Source: Rhizobium sp. NFR03 (GTDB lineage Bacteria > Pseudomonadota > Alphaproteobacteria > Rhizobiales > Rhizobiaceae). Taken from it: a stretch of 64,000 nucleotides of DNA. Position numbers and translations under genes: made by a program. Of the stretch, positions 29,201-40,280 are shown in pieces. The notes under the pieces were generated by a model. It ran no database searches and was not told the DNA's origin. It saw nothing but the letters and a program-made list of their open reading frames with translations. Position 1 is the stretch's first letter. The number at the start of each line of letters is the position of its first letter. Where the stretch lies: the NCBI RefSeq assembly GCF_900111275.1, contig NZ_FOGR01000002.1, positions 744,001 to 808,000 of the forward strand, read 5' to 3'.

Positions 29201-30352
29201 ATGACCCGCTACGACCTCCCCGATTTTGCCCCGGACCTCCTCGCGGCCTTTGCCGCGCGCTGCGCCGAGCGGGTGCATACGCCGGTCATCCAGCCGGCCG
29301 ATCCCTTTCTGGACATGGCGGGCGAAGACCTGCGCCGACGCATCTTCCTCACCGCGAGCGAGACCGGGACGAGCCTCTGCCTGCGCCCGGAATTCACCAT
29401 TCCCGTCTGCCTGCGCCATATCGAGACCGCGACCGGCACGCCGAAGCGCTATGCCTATCTCGGCGAGGTCTTCCGCCAGCGGCGCGGCGGCGCGGAGGAA
29501 TTTTATCAGGCCGGCATCGAGGATCTGGGAGAGCGGGACGTGGCGAGCGCCGATGCGCGCGCCATTGTCGATGCGATGGACCTGCTGCGCGTCGTGCTGC
29601 CCGGCCAGGCCCAGACTCTCTCTTTGACGCTCGGCGATCAGGCCGTGTTCGAAGCCGTGGTTGCAGCCCTCGGCCTCCCCGTCGGCTGGCAGAAGCGGCT
29701 GATCCACGCCTTCGGCGATCCGTCCCACCTCGAAGCGCTGCTCGACCGGCTCGCCCGCCCGCAGCCCGTGACGGGTCTTGACCCCGAGATCGAGGCCCTG
29801 CTGTCGGAAGACAGGCAGGATGAGCTGATCGCTCGTCTCGAACGCCGCATGGAAGAGACCGGCTACTCCACCAATGCCAGCCGCTCACCAACCGAAATCG
29901 CCCGGCGCCTCCGGGAAAAGCGGGCGCTTGCCCAAACCCGTCTCGATGGCTCGGCTCTCCTTCTCCTGCGCGAATTTCTGACGCTGCGCCTTCCGCTGGC
30001 CGATGCCTCCGCCGCGCTGGCGGGCTTTGCCGACGCCGCCGACCTGAAACTCGGTCCGGCCATCGCAGCCTTCGATGCCCGGCTTGCAGCACTCGCCAAT
30101 GCGGGCGCCGATCTCTCCGCCATGACCTACCGCGCCGCCTTCGGCCGCCCGCTCGACTATTACACCGGCATGGTCTTCGAAATCGTGGCAGCTAACGGAG
30201 CCGACGTGCTTGCCGGTGGCGGACGGTTCGACCGGCTGATGACATTGCTGGGTGCGCAAACCCATATCCCGGCCGTCGGTTTCTCGCTGTGGCTCGACCG
30301 CATCGAGGCGCTGCGCGAGGCCGCACAGGGGAAAACGGGAGAGCCCGCATGA
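29201..30352 (+). CDS. hisZ: ATP phosphoribosyltransferase regulatory subunit HisZ
   Basis: HisZ is a HisS-like protein without tRNA charging activity that joins with the short HisG to form the hetero-octameric first enzyme of histidine biosynthesis, and senses histidine. The 383 residues keep the class II fold, such as [17 protein letters not shown] and [15 protein letters not shown], and [11 protein letters not shown] near the C-terminus. The anticodon domain of HisS is missing. The stop overlaps hisG by 4 nt, so translation is coupled. Confidence 0.95.
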   Translation: MTRYDLPDFAPDLLAAFAARCAERVHTPVIQPADPFLDMAGEDLRRRIFLTASETGTSLCLRPEFTIPVCLRHIETATGTPKRYAYLGEVFRQRRGGAEEFYQAGIEDLGERDVASADARAIVDAMDLLRVVLPGQAQTLSLTLGDQAVFEAVVAALGLPVGWQKRLIHAFGDPSHLEALLDRLARPQPVTGLDPEIEALLSEDRQDELIARLERRMEETGYSTNASRSPTEIARRLREKRALAQTRLDGSALLLLREFLTLRLPLADASAALAGFADAADLKLGPAIAAFDARLAALANAGADLSAMTYRAAFGRPLDYYTGMVFEIVAANGADVLAGGGRFDRLMTLLGAQTHIPAVGFSLWLDRIEALREAAQGKTGEPA

Positions 30353-31050
30353 CCATCACCATCGCGCTTCCCTCCAAGGGCCGCATGAAGGACGAGGCTT
30401 CGGCCATCTTCGAGCGCGCCGGCCTGAAAATATCGACCGTCGGCAACGACCGCTCCTATCGCGGCCGCGTCGAGGGCATCGACGATGTCGAGATCGCCTT
30501 CCTGTCCGCGTCCGAAATCTCCCGCGAGATCGGCGCCGGCACCGTCGATTTCGGCGTCACCGGAGAAGACCTCGTGCGTGAAGGCTTGAGCGACGCCGAC
30601 GAGCGCGTCGAGTTCTGCGCCCGCCTGGGCTTCGGCCATGCGGATGTCGTCGTTGCCGTGCCCGATATCTGGCTCGATGTGGATACCATGGCCGACCTTG
30701 GAGATGTCGCGGCCGATTTCCGCAGCCGCCACGGCCGCCGCCTTGCCATCGCCACCAAATACTGGCGCCTGACCCAGCAGCACTTTTCCGGCAGCCACGG
30801 TATCCAGCTCTACCGGATCGTCGAGAGCCTCGGCGCCACCGAAGGCGCACCCGCCTCGGGCTCCGCCGACATCATCGTGGACATCACGTCCACCGGCTCG
30901 ACACTGAATGCCAACCACCTGAAAATCCTCTCCGACGGCGTGATCTTGCGGTCACAGGCCTGCCTCGTGCGCGCCCGCAAGCCGGAGCACGAGGGCGACG
31001 TCAGGGTGGGGGAGATTGTGGAGCGCGTGCAGGCGGCATTGGCGGTCTAG
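30349..31050 (+). CDS. hisG: ATP phosphoribosyltransferase catalytic subunit, short form
   Basis: The enzyme joins ATP and PRPP to start histidine biosynthesis. The 233-residue length marks the short form, which lacks the regulatory C-terminal domain and needs HisZ. Motifs include [15 protein letters not shown] at the N-terminus and the PRPP loop [13 protein letters not shown]. The ATG overlaps the hisZ stop (ATGA). No histidine leader peptide was seen upstream of hisZ. Confidence 0.96.
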   Translation: MTITIALPSKGRMKDEASAIFERAGLKISTVGNDRSYRGRVEGIDDVEIAFLSASEISREIGAGTVDFGVTGEDLVREGLSDADERVEFCARLGFGHADVVVAVPDIWLDVDTMADLGDVAADFRSRHGRRLAIATKYWRLTQQHFSGSHGIQLYRIVESLGATEGAPASGSADIIVDITSTGSTLNANHLKILSDGVILRSQACLVRARKPEHEGDVRVGEIVERVQAALAV

Positions 31051-31144
31051 CGCTGCGTTCGCGAAAATCACAGCGGCGCCCACTGACATCGCACATCATC
31101 GTCCCTATGTGAAACAGCACCCCATTCCAAGGAACCCGTCCCAT

Positions 31145-31852
31145 ATGGCCGATCTCTCTTCCTTCCCGATCACCACCCGCTGGCCCGCCACCCGGCCGGA
31201 TGCCATCCAGCTCTATTCTTTGCCAACGCCCAACGGCGTGAAGATTTCGATCGCCCTCGAGGAGCTCGGCCTCGACTACGAGCCGCACCTCATCTCCTTT
31301 GGCACCAACGACCAGAAATCGCCAGAGTTCGTGTCGCTGAACCCGAACGGCCGCATTCCCGCGATCATCGATCCGAACGGGCCGGATGGAAAGCCGATCG
31401 GCCTCTTCGAGTCCGGTGCCATTCTCGTGTACCTCGCCGAAAAAACCGGCAAGCTGCTGCCGGCATCGGCTGCGGGACGATACGAGACGCTCGCCTGGGT
31501 GATGTTCCAGATGGGCGGCGTCGGGCCGATGTTCGGCCAGTTCGGGCACTTCTTCAAGTTCGCCGCCGACAAGGTCGCCAACAATGCCTACCCGATGGAG
31601 CGCTACCGCGACGAATCCAAGCGCCTGCTCTCGGTGCTCGAAGCGCGCCTGGAAGGTCGTCAGTGGCTGATGGGCGACGATTATACCATCGCCGATATCG
31701 CTACGTTCCCCTGGATCGAAGGCGCGCGCAAGTTCTACGGTGGCGATCAGGTGCTCGACTATGCGAGCTTCCCGAACGTCATGGCATGGGTCGCCCGTGC
31801 GCTGGAGCGCCCAGCCGTGAAGACGGGCATGGAGATCCCCAAGCGGGATTGA
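31145..31852 (+). CDS. glutathione S-transferase, YghU/YfcG-like
   Basis: A 235-residue cytosolic GST-fold protein. The N-terminal thioredoxin domain reads YSLPTPNGVKISIALEELGLDYEPHLISF with the TPNG turn seen in YfcG/YghU disulfide-bond reductases. The GSH-binding ESGAILVYLAEK follows. The helical C-terminal domain has FGQFGHFFKFA. These proteins reduce disulfides with glutathione, and the physiological substrate is unknown. The ATG at 31145 begins the protein-like part. The open frame overlaps the end of hisG upstream. Confidence 0.9.
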   Translation: MADLSSFPITTRWPATRPDAIQLYSLPTPNGVKISIALEELGLDYEPHLISFGTNDQKSPEFVSLNPNGRIPAIIDPNGPDGKPIGLFESGAILVYLAEKTGKLLPASAAGRYETLAWVMFQMGGVGPMFGQFGHFFKFAADKVANNAYPMERYRDESKRLLSVLEARLEGRQWLMGDDYTIADIATFPWIEGARKFYGGDQVLDYASFPNVMAWVARALERPAVKTGMEIPKRD

Positions 31853-31932
31853 TCCGGCACGTCTCTCCCGCATTGACGCTTCCGCCCGTTGCGGGATAGG
31901 TCTCGGGCGGAAACGTGCGAGGGGAAGACGGC

Positions 31933-33177
31933 ATGGCGGAAGCGCAGGGCGATGGGCAGGAGAACCGGCTGATCGTGGTCGGCGGAGGGCAGGCGGCGTT
32001 CGCACTGATCGCAAAGCTTCGCGCGCTGAAGGACCTGCGCCCGATCACGCTGATCTCGGCCGAGCAGAGCCTGCCATACCAGCGTCCGCCTTTGTCGAAG
32101 AAATATCTCCTGAAAGAGATGACGCTCGATCGGCTGCTCTACCGGCCGGAAAGCTGGTACGCCGAGCATGCCATCGACGTGCGCCTCGGCTGCCGCGTAA
32201 CCGCGATCGATCGCGTGGCAAAGTCCGTGACGCTGGATCACGGCGGCACGCTCGGCTACGACACGCTGGCACTTGCGACCGGCGCAACGCCGCGACGCCT
32301 TCCAGACAGCATCGGCGGAGCGCTGGATGGCGTCTTCACCCTGCGCGATTATCAGGATGCGGACCGCCTTGCCGAAGAGATGCGTCCCGGTCGCCACGCC
32401 CTCATTATCGGCGGCGGCTATATCGGGCTCGAAGCCGCAGCCGTTGCCCGGACGCTCGGGCTGGAGGTCACCCTGATAGAGATGGCAGACCGCATCGTTC
32501 AGCGCGTGGCCGCATCGGCAACCTCTGACATTCTGCGCGCTTTGCACATCTCCCGGGGCGTGGACCTGCGGGAAGGCACCGGCCTGACACATCTTCTAGA
32601 GCGCGATGGCCGCGTGACCGGAGCGAAATTGTCGGACGGAGCGGCGATATCGGCGGATCTCGTCATCGTGGGCATCGGCGTTTCCGCCAACGACCGCATT
32701 GCCCACGATGCCGGCATCGAGACCGCGAACGGCATCATCGTGGATATCAACGGCCGCTCCAGCGACCCATCCGTCTTCGCGATAGGCGATTGCGCGGTGC
32801 TACCCTTCGCCGACATGCTCATTCGCCTGGAATCCGTGCAGAACGCCGTCGATCAGGCTGAGGCCGTGGCAGCCAATATCGCGGGAAATTCGGTGCCTTA
32901 CCATCCGAAGCCATGGTTCTGGTCCGATCAGTACGACGTCAAGCTTCAGATCGCCGGCTTCGGGCTTGGACACGACGAGACGGTGACCCGCGCCGGGCAG
33001 AGGGAAGGCAGCGCCTCCGTCTGGTATTACCGCCAGGGCACGTTGATCGCAGTGGATGCGATCAACGACGCCAAGGCTTATGTTGTCGGGAAAAAGCTGA
33101 TCGAAACGGGGATGACACCGGACAAAGCCGCCATCGAAAACCCCGCTACCGACCTCAAGGCGCTTCTCGCGTCCTGA
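31933..33177 (+). CDS. FAD-dependent ferredoxin reductase family oxidoreductase
   Basis: A 414-residue two-dinucleotide-fold flavoprotein of the putidaredoxin/rhodocoxin reductase type that passes electrons from NAD(P)H to a ferredoxin. It has the FAD motif VGGGQAAFA at the start, the NAD(P)H motif IIGGGYIGLEAAAVA in the middle, and the second FAD motif FAIGDCA. The C-terminal reductase domain contains WFWSDQYDVKLQIAG. No ferredoxin or P450 gene is adjacent. An ATG at 31933 follows GAGGGGAAG. A GTG 18 nt upstream is a possible alternative. Confidence 0.93.
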   Translation: MAEAQGDGQENRLIVVGGGQAAFALIAKLRALKDLRPITLISAEQSLPYQRPPLSKKYLLKEMTLDRLLYRPESWYAEHAIDVRLGCRVTAIDRVAKSVTLDHGGTLGYDTLALATGATPRRLPDSIGGALDGVFTLRDYQDADRLAEEMRPGRHALIIGGGYIGLEAAAVARTLGLEVTLIEMADRIVQRVAASATSDILRALHISRGVDLREGTGLTHLLERDGRVTGAKLSDGAAISADLVIVGIGVSANDRIAHDAGIETANGIIVDINGRSSDPSVFAIGDCAVLPFADMLIRLESVQNAVDQAEAVAANIAGNSVPYHPKPWFWSDQYDVKLQIAGFGLGHDETVTRAGQREGSASVWYYRQGTLIAVDAINDAKAYVVGKKLIETGMTPDKAAIENPATDLKALLAS

Positions 33178-33181
33178 TCCT

Positions 33182-33403
33182 CTATTCCCCGAGATCGAGC
33201 TTGCTGCGCAACGCATCGATCCGCTTGGACGCTTCCGCCTTGGTAATATCCTCGGCAAACTGATCCGGCTGATGCGCCTGTTCCGACAGCGTCTGAAGAT
33301 AGGATCGCTGCGCGCCGGTCATCGGCTCATCCCCGCTGACCCAATCGTCGGGGTTCTTCTCGGTGTTGGAAGACGTATCGTTGGCGACGGCTTTGTCGGA
33401 CAT
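33182..33403 (-). CDS. DUF3072 family small protein
   Basis: A 73-residue hydrophilic protein. Its core MTGAQRSYLQTLSEQA is the DUF3072 signature, followed by an ITKAEASKRIDALR helix. The function is not known. Members are common in soil bacteria. It is convergent with the ferredoxin reductase gene, with 4 nt between the stops. Confidence 0.85.
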   Translation of the reverse strand: MSDKAVANDTSSNTEKNPDDWVSGDEPMTGAQRSYLQTLSEQAHQPDQFAEDITKAEASKRIDALRSKLDLGE

Positions 33404-33470
33404 GAACTGCTCCTCGGCTGGTTATGTTCGCTAAACGTTCACGCGGGGATGAGGTTCCGGTGGTCTGCAT

Positions 33471-34058
33471 CTATTCATGAACAAGCGCGGCAATTTCCAG
33501 TGCCAAGGTATCAACGGTCGCTGCGTCCTCCGTGTTCGTAGACGTCAGGCCAAGCGCAGTGAATCCGGCTTCCAGATTCTGATTGTCGAGAATTGATCGT
33601 TCAATAAAGCGATCGACGATCTTTTGTTGTTGGGTCGTTGCATTTCGACGATCGGACGCGTCTTCCACTCTCCTGCGCAAAACAGCATCCGGCGCATAGA
33701 GAAAAACGGTTCTGTAACGAGCGGTGTCGAGTGTTGAAAGATATTCCGGCCGAAGCGCTGTACCTTCCATGATGAACGGTTCTTCCACTGTCTCCTGCCA
33801 TTCAATGATCTGAAGAAGACGCGGCCACATGTTCTCGTGATGAACCTTCAGGAACCAGTGGAGGGTCTCGACTGACAGACTGGTGTAGAATTCGGCGACC
33901 TGAGGCTTCACATCCGGCCAGGGTCGTCCGGGGTGGCGTCCGAGATCATCGGTCGAGATGACCCGCCAGCCCGTGTTTTTCCCCAGCCGCTTGGCAAGTG
34001 ATGACTTTCCCATATGAGAGCTGCCCGCAATGAATATTCCACGTGGCATCGCCATCAT
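33471..34058 (-). CDS. P-loop NTPase/kinase-like protein
   Basis: A 195-residue protein with a Walker A loop (GSSHMGKSS) right after the first strand, then a DDL and a possible lid (RRRVEDASDRR). This is the layout of small nucleotide-binding kinases such as 2-phosphoglycerate kinase-like or AAA-type proteins. Several Met codons are close at the start (34058, 34055). A GGGAGG site favours 34055. The G+C content is visibly lower than in neighbours, so it may be a recent arrival. No obvious partner gene is present. The substrate is unknown. Confidence 0.75.
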   Translation of the reverse strand: MMAMPRGIFIAGSSHMGKSSLAKRLGKNTGWRVISTDDLGRHPGRPWPDVKPQVAEFYTSLSVETLHWFLKVHHENMWPRLLQIIEWQETVEEPFIMEGTALRPEYLSTLDTARYRTVFLYAPDAVLRRRVEDASDRRNATTQQQKIVDRFIERSILDNQNLEAGFTALGLTSTNTEDAATVDTLALEIAALVHE

Positions 34059-34156
34059 TGCCTCCCGATTCAGCAGCCGCTCGCTTCAGTCCATGGATTG
34101 CCAAGTGCCGACGAACGATTCCTATTCTTGAGCAGAATACGATGAACGCCACCACG

Positions 34157-34183
34157 AAAAAGGGCGGCCCTTTCGGACCGCCC
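34157..34183 (-). terminator. rho-independent terminator of groESL
   Basis: On the minus strand GGGCGGTCC pairs with GGGCCGCCC (one G-U pair) around a GAAA tetraloop, followed by five T. It lies about 30 nt past the groL stop. Confidence 0.9.
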
Positions 34184-34211
34184 CCCATTCCGTCAATCCT
34201 GTTCGGATTGA

Positions 34212-35879
<1,668 letters not shown>

Positions 35880-35940
35880 TTAAGTGTCGTCGGATTGTGA
35901 GAAGGAACTGCCAGAGGCTGAGCCAGCGGCAGAGCCGATA

Positions 35941-36237
35941 TCAGGCGATAACGCCCATGATGTCGGATTCCTTCATGATCAACAGGTCTTCGCCGTTGAG
36001 CTTGACTTCGGTGCCCGACCACTTGCCGAACAGGATGCGGTCGCCAGCCTTGACGTCCAAAGGAACGACCTTGCCGGAATCGTCACGCGCGCCGGAACCG
36101 ACGGCGACGATTTCGCCTTCCTGCGGCTTTTCCTTGGCGGTGTCGGGAATGATGATGCCGCCCTTGGTCTTGGCTTCGGACTCGACGCGACGTACGACGA
36201 CGCGGTCGTGCAGGGGGCGGAAGGTAGTGCTTGTCAT
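35941..36237 (-). CDS. groS: co-chaperonin GroES
   Basis: The 98-residue lid of GroEL. It has the mobile loop region ([23 protein letters not shown]) and the roof and barrel strands typical of the family, starting [12 protein letters not shown]. The ATG follows GAGGGAAAAG. A CIRCE operator and an RpoH-like promoter lie upstream, so it is heat-inducible and HrcA-repressed by prediction. It is first in the groESL operon. Confidence 0.98.
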   Translation of the reverse strand: MTSTTFRPLHDRVVVRRVESEAKTKGGIIIPDTAKEKPQEGEIVAVGSGARDDSGKVVPLDVKAGDRILFGKWSGTEVKLNGEDLLIMKESDIMGVIA

Positions 36238-36290
36238 TGTCTTTTCCCTCGATCAAATGACGCTGGGATCTCGGAGGATCCATCGGTCTG

Positions 36291-36317
36291 TTAGCACTCC
36301 GGTAGGTCGAGTGCTAG
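36291..36317 (-). promoter_or_regulatory. CIRCE operator of groESL
   Basis: TTAGCACTC (36291-36299) and GAGTGCTAG (36309-36317) are separated by exactly 9 nt. This is the consensus HrcA-binding inverted repeat with one mismatch in the last base. It lies 53 nt upstream of the groES ATG. Confidence 0.95.
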
Positions 36318-36322
36318 CAAGG

Positions 36323-36354
36323 CTGAGATAAGGATGGTTCGTGCCGGAGTCAAG
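36323..36354 (-). promoter_or_regulatory. RpoH-type promoter of groESL
   Basis: On the minus strand CTTGAC (36349-36354) and CTTATCTCAG (36323-36332) are spaced by 16 nt. This fits the alphaproteobacterial sigma-32 consensus, a CTTGAC -35 and a CYTATNTNNG -10. It sits directly upstream of the CIRCE, so HrcA would cover the transcription start. Confidence 0.8.
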
Positions 36355-36494
36355 ATTGGCGGCCATCATTTCTGTCCGCCACCTGTCACATGACCATCGT
36401 AAGGACGGTCTGCGACAGGGATAAGAAGAGCGTCGCAGGGAAGCCGATCCTCTTGTGCATGAGAGATTCGGCCGGGGAGGGCACGGGAGACAGC

Positions 36495-37859
36495 ATGAAC
36501 GATCAACACGGCACGAATGAGACAGCTGCCTTTTTAGGAAAAGCGACCGATCTTTCCGCCGGGAGCGACGGGTGCCTGAAACCGTCTTTCTCGGAGGCTG
36601 CCCGCGTCTGGGCACGCATCGGCTGTCTTGGCTTCGGCGGGCCTGCGGGCCAGATCGCGCTGATGCATCGCGAGGTGGTGGAAACGCGGCGCTGGGTGCC
36701 GGAGGACCGCTTTCTGCACGCTCTGAACTACTGCATGCTGCTGCCGGGTCCGGAAGCGCAGCAGCTCGCCATCTATATCGGCTGGTTGCTGCACGGCACG
36801 CGCGGCGGGCTTGTCGCCGGCATTTTCTTCGTGCTGCCCGGTCTCTGTATTCTCCTGGGCCTGTCCACGCTCTACGCGCTCTACCATCAGACGGGCATGC
36901 TCTCGGCAGTCTTCTTCGGCCTGAAGGCTGCGGTTCTGGCAATCGTGGTCGAAGCGCTGCTGCGCCTCGCGCGGCGCGCGCTGAAGACGGTCTCGTCACG
37001 GATCATCGCTGCCCTGGCCTTTGCCGCCCTGTTCTTCTTTTCCGTTCCGTTCCCCCTGGTCATCCTCGTCGCCGGCCTGTTCGGCCTCCTCGCGGCCGGA
37101 CGGTCAGCAGACGCCGGGTTGATGCCAGAGACGACAAGGTCGCGAACCTGGCCGCAGACGCTGGCGCTCATCGGCCTCTGGTCGTGCCTCTGGATCGCGC
37201 CGCTCGGTCTCGTCGTCGTCCTCTGGGGAACGCAGAGCGTCTTCTTCGCTCTCCACGTCTTCTTTTCCAAGATGGCGGTGGTCACTTTCGGCGGGGCCTA
37301 TGCCGTGCTGGCCTATGTCGCCCAGCAGGCCGTGGAAACCCATCACTGGCTGCGGCCGGGCGAGATGCTGGACGGGCTGGCGCTGGCGGAAACCACGCCG
37401 GGGCCGCTGGTTCTGGTGCTGACCTTCGTCGCCTTCATGGCGGCGTTCCGTGTGCCGCCGCCGGGGCTCGATCCCGTGGTGGCGGGCCTCGTCGGCGGTC
37501 TCGTCGCCACCTGGGTCACCTTCGTGCCCTGCTTCGCTCTCATCTTTCTCGGTGCGCCCTCCGTCGAGCGGCTGCGGGGAAACCGGATGGCGGTTGCGGC
37601 CATGAACGCGATTTCGGCCGCGGTGGTCGGGGTCATCCTCAACCTTGCCGTCTGGTTCGCCCTGCACGTGCTGTTTGCCAGCGTCCAGCAGAGCCGGCTC
37701 GGGCCGCTGGTCGTCTGCTATCCCGAACTGGCGAGTTTCGATGTTTCGGCGGCCCTTCTTGCGCTGCTGGCAGGCAGCCTGCTCTTCGTCGCGCGGCTCG
37801 GCGTGGTCGGCACGCTCGCCGTCTGCGCGGCTGGCGGGCTCGTTCTCTCGATGCTGTGA
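36495..37859 (+). CDS. chrA: chromate transporter ChrA
   Basis: A 454-residue inner-membrane protein of the CHR superfamily that exports chromate. Two homologous halves are visible, each with the CHR motif: FGGPAGQIALMHREVV in the N-half and TFGGAYAVLAYVAQQAV in the C-half. About ten or more hydrophobic helices occur. I chose the ATG at 36495 because CGGGAGAC precedes it. In-frame ATGs at 36459 and 36390 lack a site. There is no chrB regulator nearby. The substrate could also be another oxyanion. Confidence 0.92.
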   Translation: MNDQHGTNETAAFLGKATDLSAGSDGCLKPSFSEAARVWARIGCLGFGGPAGQIALMHREVVETRRWVPEDRFLHALNYCMLLPGPEAQQLAIYIGWLLHGTRGGLVAGIFFVLPGLCILLGLSTLYALYHQTGMLSAVFFGLKAAVLAIVVEALLRLARRALKTVSSRIIAALAFAALFFFSVPFPLVILVAGLFGLLAAGRSADAGLMPETTRSRTWPQTLALIGLWSCLWIAPLGLVVVLWGTQSVFFALHVFFSKMAVVTFGGAYAVLAYVAQQAVETHHWLRPGEMLDGLALAETTPGPLVLVLTFVAFMAAFRVPPPGLDPVVAGLVGGLVATWVTFVPCFALIFLGAPSVERLRGNRMAVAAMNAISAAVVGVILNLAVWFALHVLFASVQQSRLGPLVVCYPELASFDVSAALLALLAGSLLFVARLGVVGTLAVCAAGGLVLSML

Positions 37860-37984
37860 GGTGGCCGGGCGCCCCGTTTTAGAGAGGAATGCGGCGGATA
37901 AGCGAGACGTTTGCCGCGTTTAGGCTTGTCTTTTGGTGACGTCCTTGCGATGTCAGCCGAGAGAAGTCTCAACGGGAAGCCTGC

Positions 37985-38833
37985 ATGGCCGTTCGCATCA
38001 ACAGCTTTCGCGACATCGCAAGCCGCTATGACGTGGTGCTGTGCGACGTCTGGGGCGTGCTTCACAACGGCGTGGCAGCCTTCCGCTCGGCCTGCGAAGC
38101 GCTGACGGAAGCGCGCAACCGCGGCCTCACCGTCGTTCTCGTCACCAATTCTCCCCGACCGCATCCCGGTGTCATCGTCCAGATTCGTGGCCTCGGCGTG
38201 CCCGATACCGCTTACGACCGCATCGTCACCTCGGGCGACGTCACCCGTGCTCTGATCGCCGCCGGCCCCAAGAAGATCTACTTCATCGGCTCGGAACGCG
38301 ATTTTCCGCTTCTGGCCGGCCTCGGGGTCGATATCGTATCTTCGGAAGATGCCGAGATCGTCGTCTGCGCCGGGTTCTTCGATGATGAGACCGAGACGCC
38401 GGACGATTATCGCGCCACGCTCTCGGCCCTTGCCAAGCGCAATCTGCCCTTCATCTGCGCCAATCCCGACCTCGTGGTCGAACGTGGCGAACGGTTGATC
38501 CCCTGTGCCGGCGCCATTGCCAAGCTCTATGAGGAACTGGGCGGCGAGGCCCGCATCGCCGGCAAGCCGCACAAGCCGATCTACCGCGCAGCGCTTGGCG
38601 AAGCGAAGGGCGTCCGGGGCGCTCTGGAAGGCGCGCGCATCATCGCCATCGGCGACGGTATGCCGACCGACGTTCGCGGCGCGCAGGACAGCGGCATCGA
38701 TGTCCTCTATATCAGCGCGGGCATTCATGGAGCCGAGTACATGACCGGCGAAAAGACCGATGAGGCGAAACTCGCCGCTTTCCTGAAAAAGGAGGGCGCG
38801 ACGCCGAAATGGTGGATGCCCCGGCTCGCCTGA
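37985..38833 (+). CDS. HAD-IIA family phosphatase (TIGR01459 type)
   Basis: A 282-residue HAD hydrolase. Motif I is seen as VVLCDVWGVLHNG (Asp nucleophile), motif II as VLVTNSPR, and motif IV as IGDGMPTDVRGA. The C2-type cap lies in the middle. This small family (TIGR01459) is common in rhizobia and its substrate is unknown. It is followed by ribF with one base between, which suggests it may act on a flavin intermediate such as a phosphorylated one. That link is inference. Confidence 0.9.
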   Translation: MAVRINSFRDIASRYDVVLCDVWGVLHNGVAAFRSACEALTEARNRGLTVVLVTNSPRPHPGVIVQIRGLGVPDTAYDRIVTSGDVTRALIAAGPKKIYFIGSERDFPLLAGLGVDIVSSEDAEIVVCAGFFDDETETPDDYRATLSALAKRNLPFICANPDLVVERGERLIPCAGAIAKLYEELGGEARIAGKPHKPIYRAALGEAKGVRGALEGARIIAIGDGMPTDVRGAQDSGIDVLYISAGIHGAEYMTGEKTDEAKLAAFLKKEGATPKWWMPRLA

Positions 38834-38834
38834 G

Positions 38835-39815
38835 ATGACAGTCTTTCACCGCAACGAAACGAAAAATCCTTTGCCGGCCGCCCTTCACGGTGGCGTCATC
38901 GCCATCGGCAATTTCGATGGCGTGCATCGCGGGCACCAGTCCGTGCTCGATCGGGCGCTGGTCGAGGCTCGCGCGCTTGGCGTGCCCGCGCTTGTGCTGA
39001 CCTTCGAGCCACACCCCCGCGCCGTCTTCCGGCCCGACGAGCCCGTCTTTCGCCTGACGCCCGCACCGCTGAAGGCCCGTATCCTCGAAGGCATGGGGTT
39101 TGCCGCCGTCATCGAATATCCGTTCGATCGCAGCTTCTCTCAGATGTCGGCGCATGATTTCATCCGCGACGTGCTGATGGACTGGCTGAAGGCCGGCCAT
39201 GTCGTCACCGGCTTCGACTTCCATTTCGGCAAGGGCCGGGAAGGGGGCCCAGCCTTCCTGATGAAGGCCGGCGCCGACAACGGTTTCGGCGTGACGCTGG
39301 TCGATGCCTTTCGCGACGAGAATGCCGACGTCATCTCGTCCAGCCGCGTCCGCGGCCTTCTCGTCGAAGGCGACGTGGCGCGGGCGGCGGGCCTGCTCGG
39401 CTATCGATACACCGTCGAGGCCGAGGTCATCGGTGGCAAGCGGCTCGGCCGCACGCTCGGCTATCCCACCGCCAACATGCGTCTCGACCCCGGCGTCTGC
39501 TTGAGAAACGGCATCTACGCCGTCCGCTTCCGTCGCGCCGATGGTTCTCTGCACGATGCCGTCGCCAGCTTCGGCCGCCGCCCGACCGTGACCAGCGACG
39601 GCGAGGCCCTGCTCGAAACCTTCCTGTTCGACTTTTCAGGCGACCTCTACGGCGAAATCGCCTCCGTCTCCTTCTTCGGCCACCTGCGCGACGAACTGAA
39701 GTTCGATGGCCTCGACCCGCTGATCGTTCAGATGAAGCAGGACGATGCGGAGGCGCGTGCGCTCCTTACCGGCGTGACCCCGCTCAGCGGGATCGATATG
39801 GGGCTGTGTTTTTGA
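38835..39815 (+). CDS. ribF: bifunctional riboflavin kinase / FAD synthetase
   Basis: It phosphorylates riboflavin to FMN and adenylates FMN to FAD. The 326 residues have the N-terminal nucleotidyltransferase (IAIGNFDGVHRGHQ, with HRGH at 31-34) and the C-terminal flavokinase (GKRLGRTLGYPTANM). Both modules look intact. It is downstream of the HAD phosphatase with 1 nt between. The toxin-antitoxin pair lies just downstream on the other strand. Confidence 0.97.
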   Translation: MTVFHRNETKNPLPAALHGGVIAIGNFDGVHRGHQSVLDRALVEARALGVPALVLTFEPHPRAVFRPDEPVFRLTPAPLKARILEGMGFAAVIEYPFDRSFSQMSAHDFIRDVLMDWLKAGHVVTGFDFHFGKGREGGPAFLMKAGADNGFGVTLVDAFRDENADVISSSRVRGLLVEGDVARAAGLLGYRYTVEAEVIGGKRLGRTLGYPTANMRLDPGVCLRNGIYAVRFRRADGSLHDAVASFGRRPTVTSDGEALLETFLFDFSGDLYGEIASVSFFGHLRDELKFDGLDPLIVQMKQDDAEARALLTGVTPLSGIDMGLCF

Positions 39816-39821
39816 TCGCGA

Positions 39822-40280
39822 CTAGCGGCTGCGGAGAGGAAATTGCGCCACGTTATCGTGCCAGGGATCGAAGATGACGGCTCCGCATTCCCTGACATCT
39901 CTGACGTTTCGTGTGACCAGGTAGAGATTGTGTTCGATGGCGGTTGCCGCGAGCATACTGTCGATAACAGCCGGAGGATGACCTGTAACGCGTTTCACGC
40001 GCCCCGATATACTGCCCCATCGTCGCACAACGTCATTATCGACCGACAGTATACGTCCTGAAAAGCGCTCCTCTACCCCATCGCGCATGCCGATAATACG
40101 ATACCGGTTCTCATCATGCTCCGGCAGGTGTTCAACACCTTTATCCAATTCGGCAAGTGCCAGAATGCTAATGAAGAACCTGTCCTCGCGCTGGGTAGCA
40201 GACCAGGATTTTACGGAAGGCGCGCCGTTCGGATTGACCAGAGCGGAAATGACATTGATGTCGAGCAACCAGCCGATCAA
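39822..40280 (-). CDS. PIN-domain toxin (VapC-like)
   Basis: A 152-residue PIN-domain ribonuclease, probably a toxin that cuts tRNA or rRNA. The acidic catalytic set is visible: Asp7 (LLDINVISAL), Glu44 (LALAELDKG), Asp107 (AVIDSMLAATA) and Asp128. The start is a TTG at 40280 that overlaps the antitoxin stop by 4 nt (TTGA). The pair is inserted between ribF and ileS on the opposite strand, and its G+C content looks a little lower than that of neighbours. Target RNA unknown. Confidence 0.88.
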   Translation of the reverse strand: MIGWLLDINVISALVNPNGAPSVKSWSATQREDRFFISILALAELDKGVEHLPEHDENRYRIIGMRDGVEERFSGRILSVDNDVVRRWGSISGRVKRVTGHPPAVIDSMLAATAIEHNLYLVTRNVRDVRECGAVIFDPWHDNVAQFPLRSR

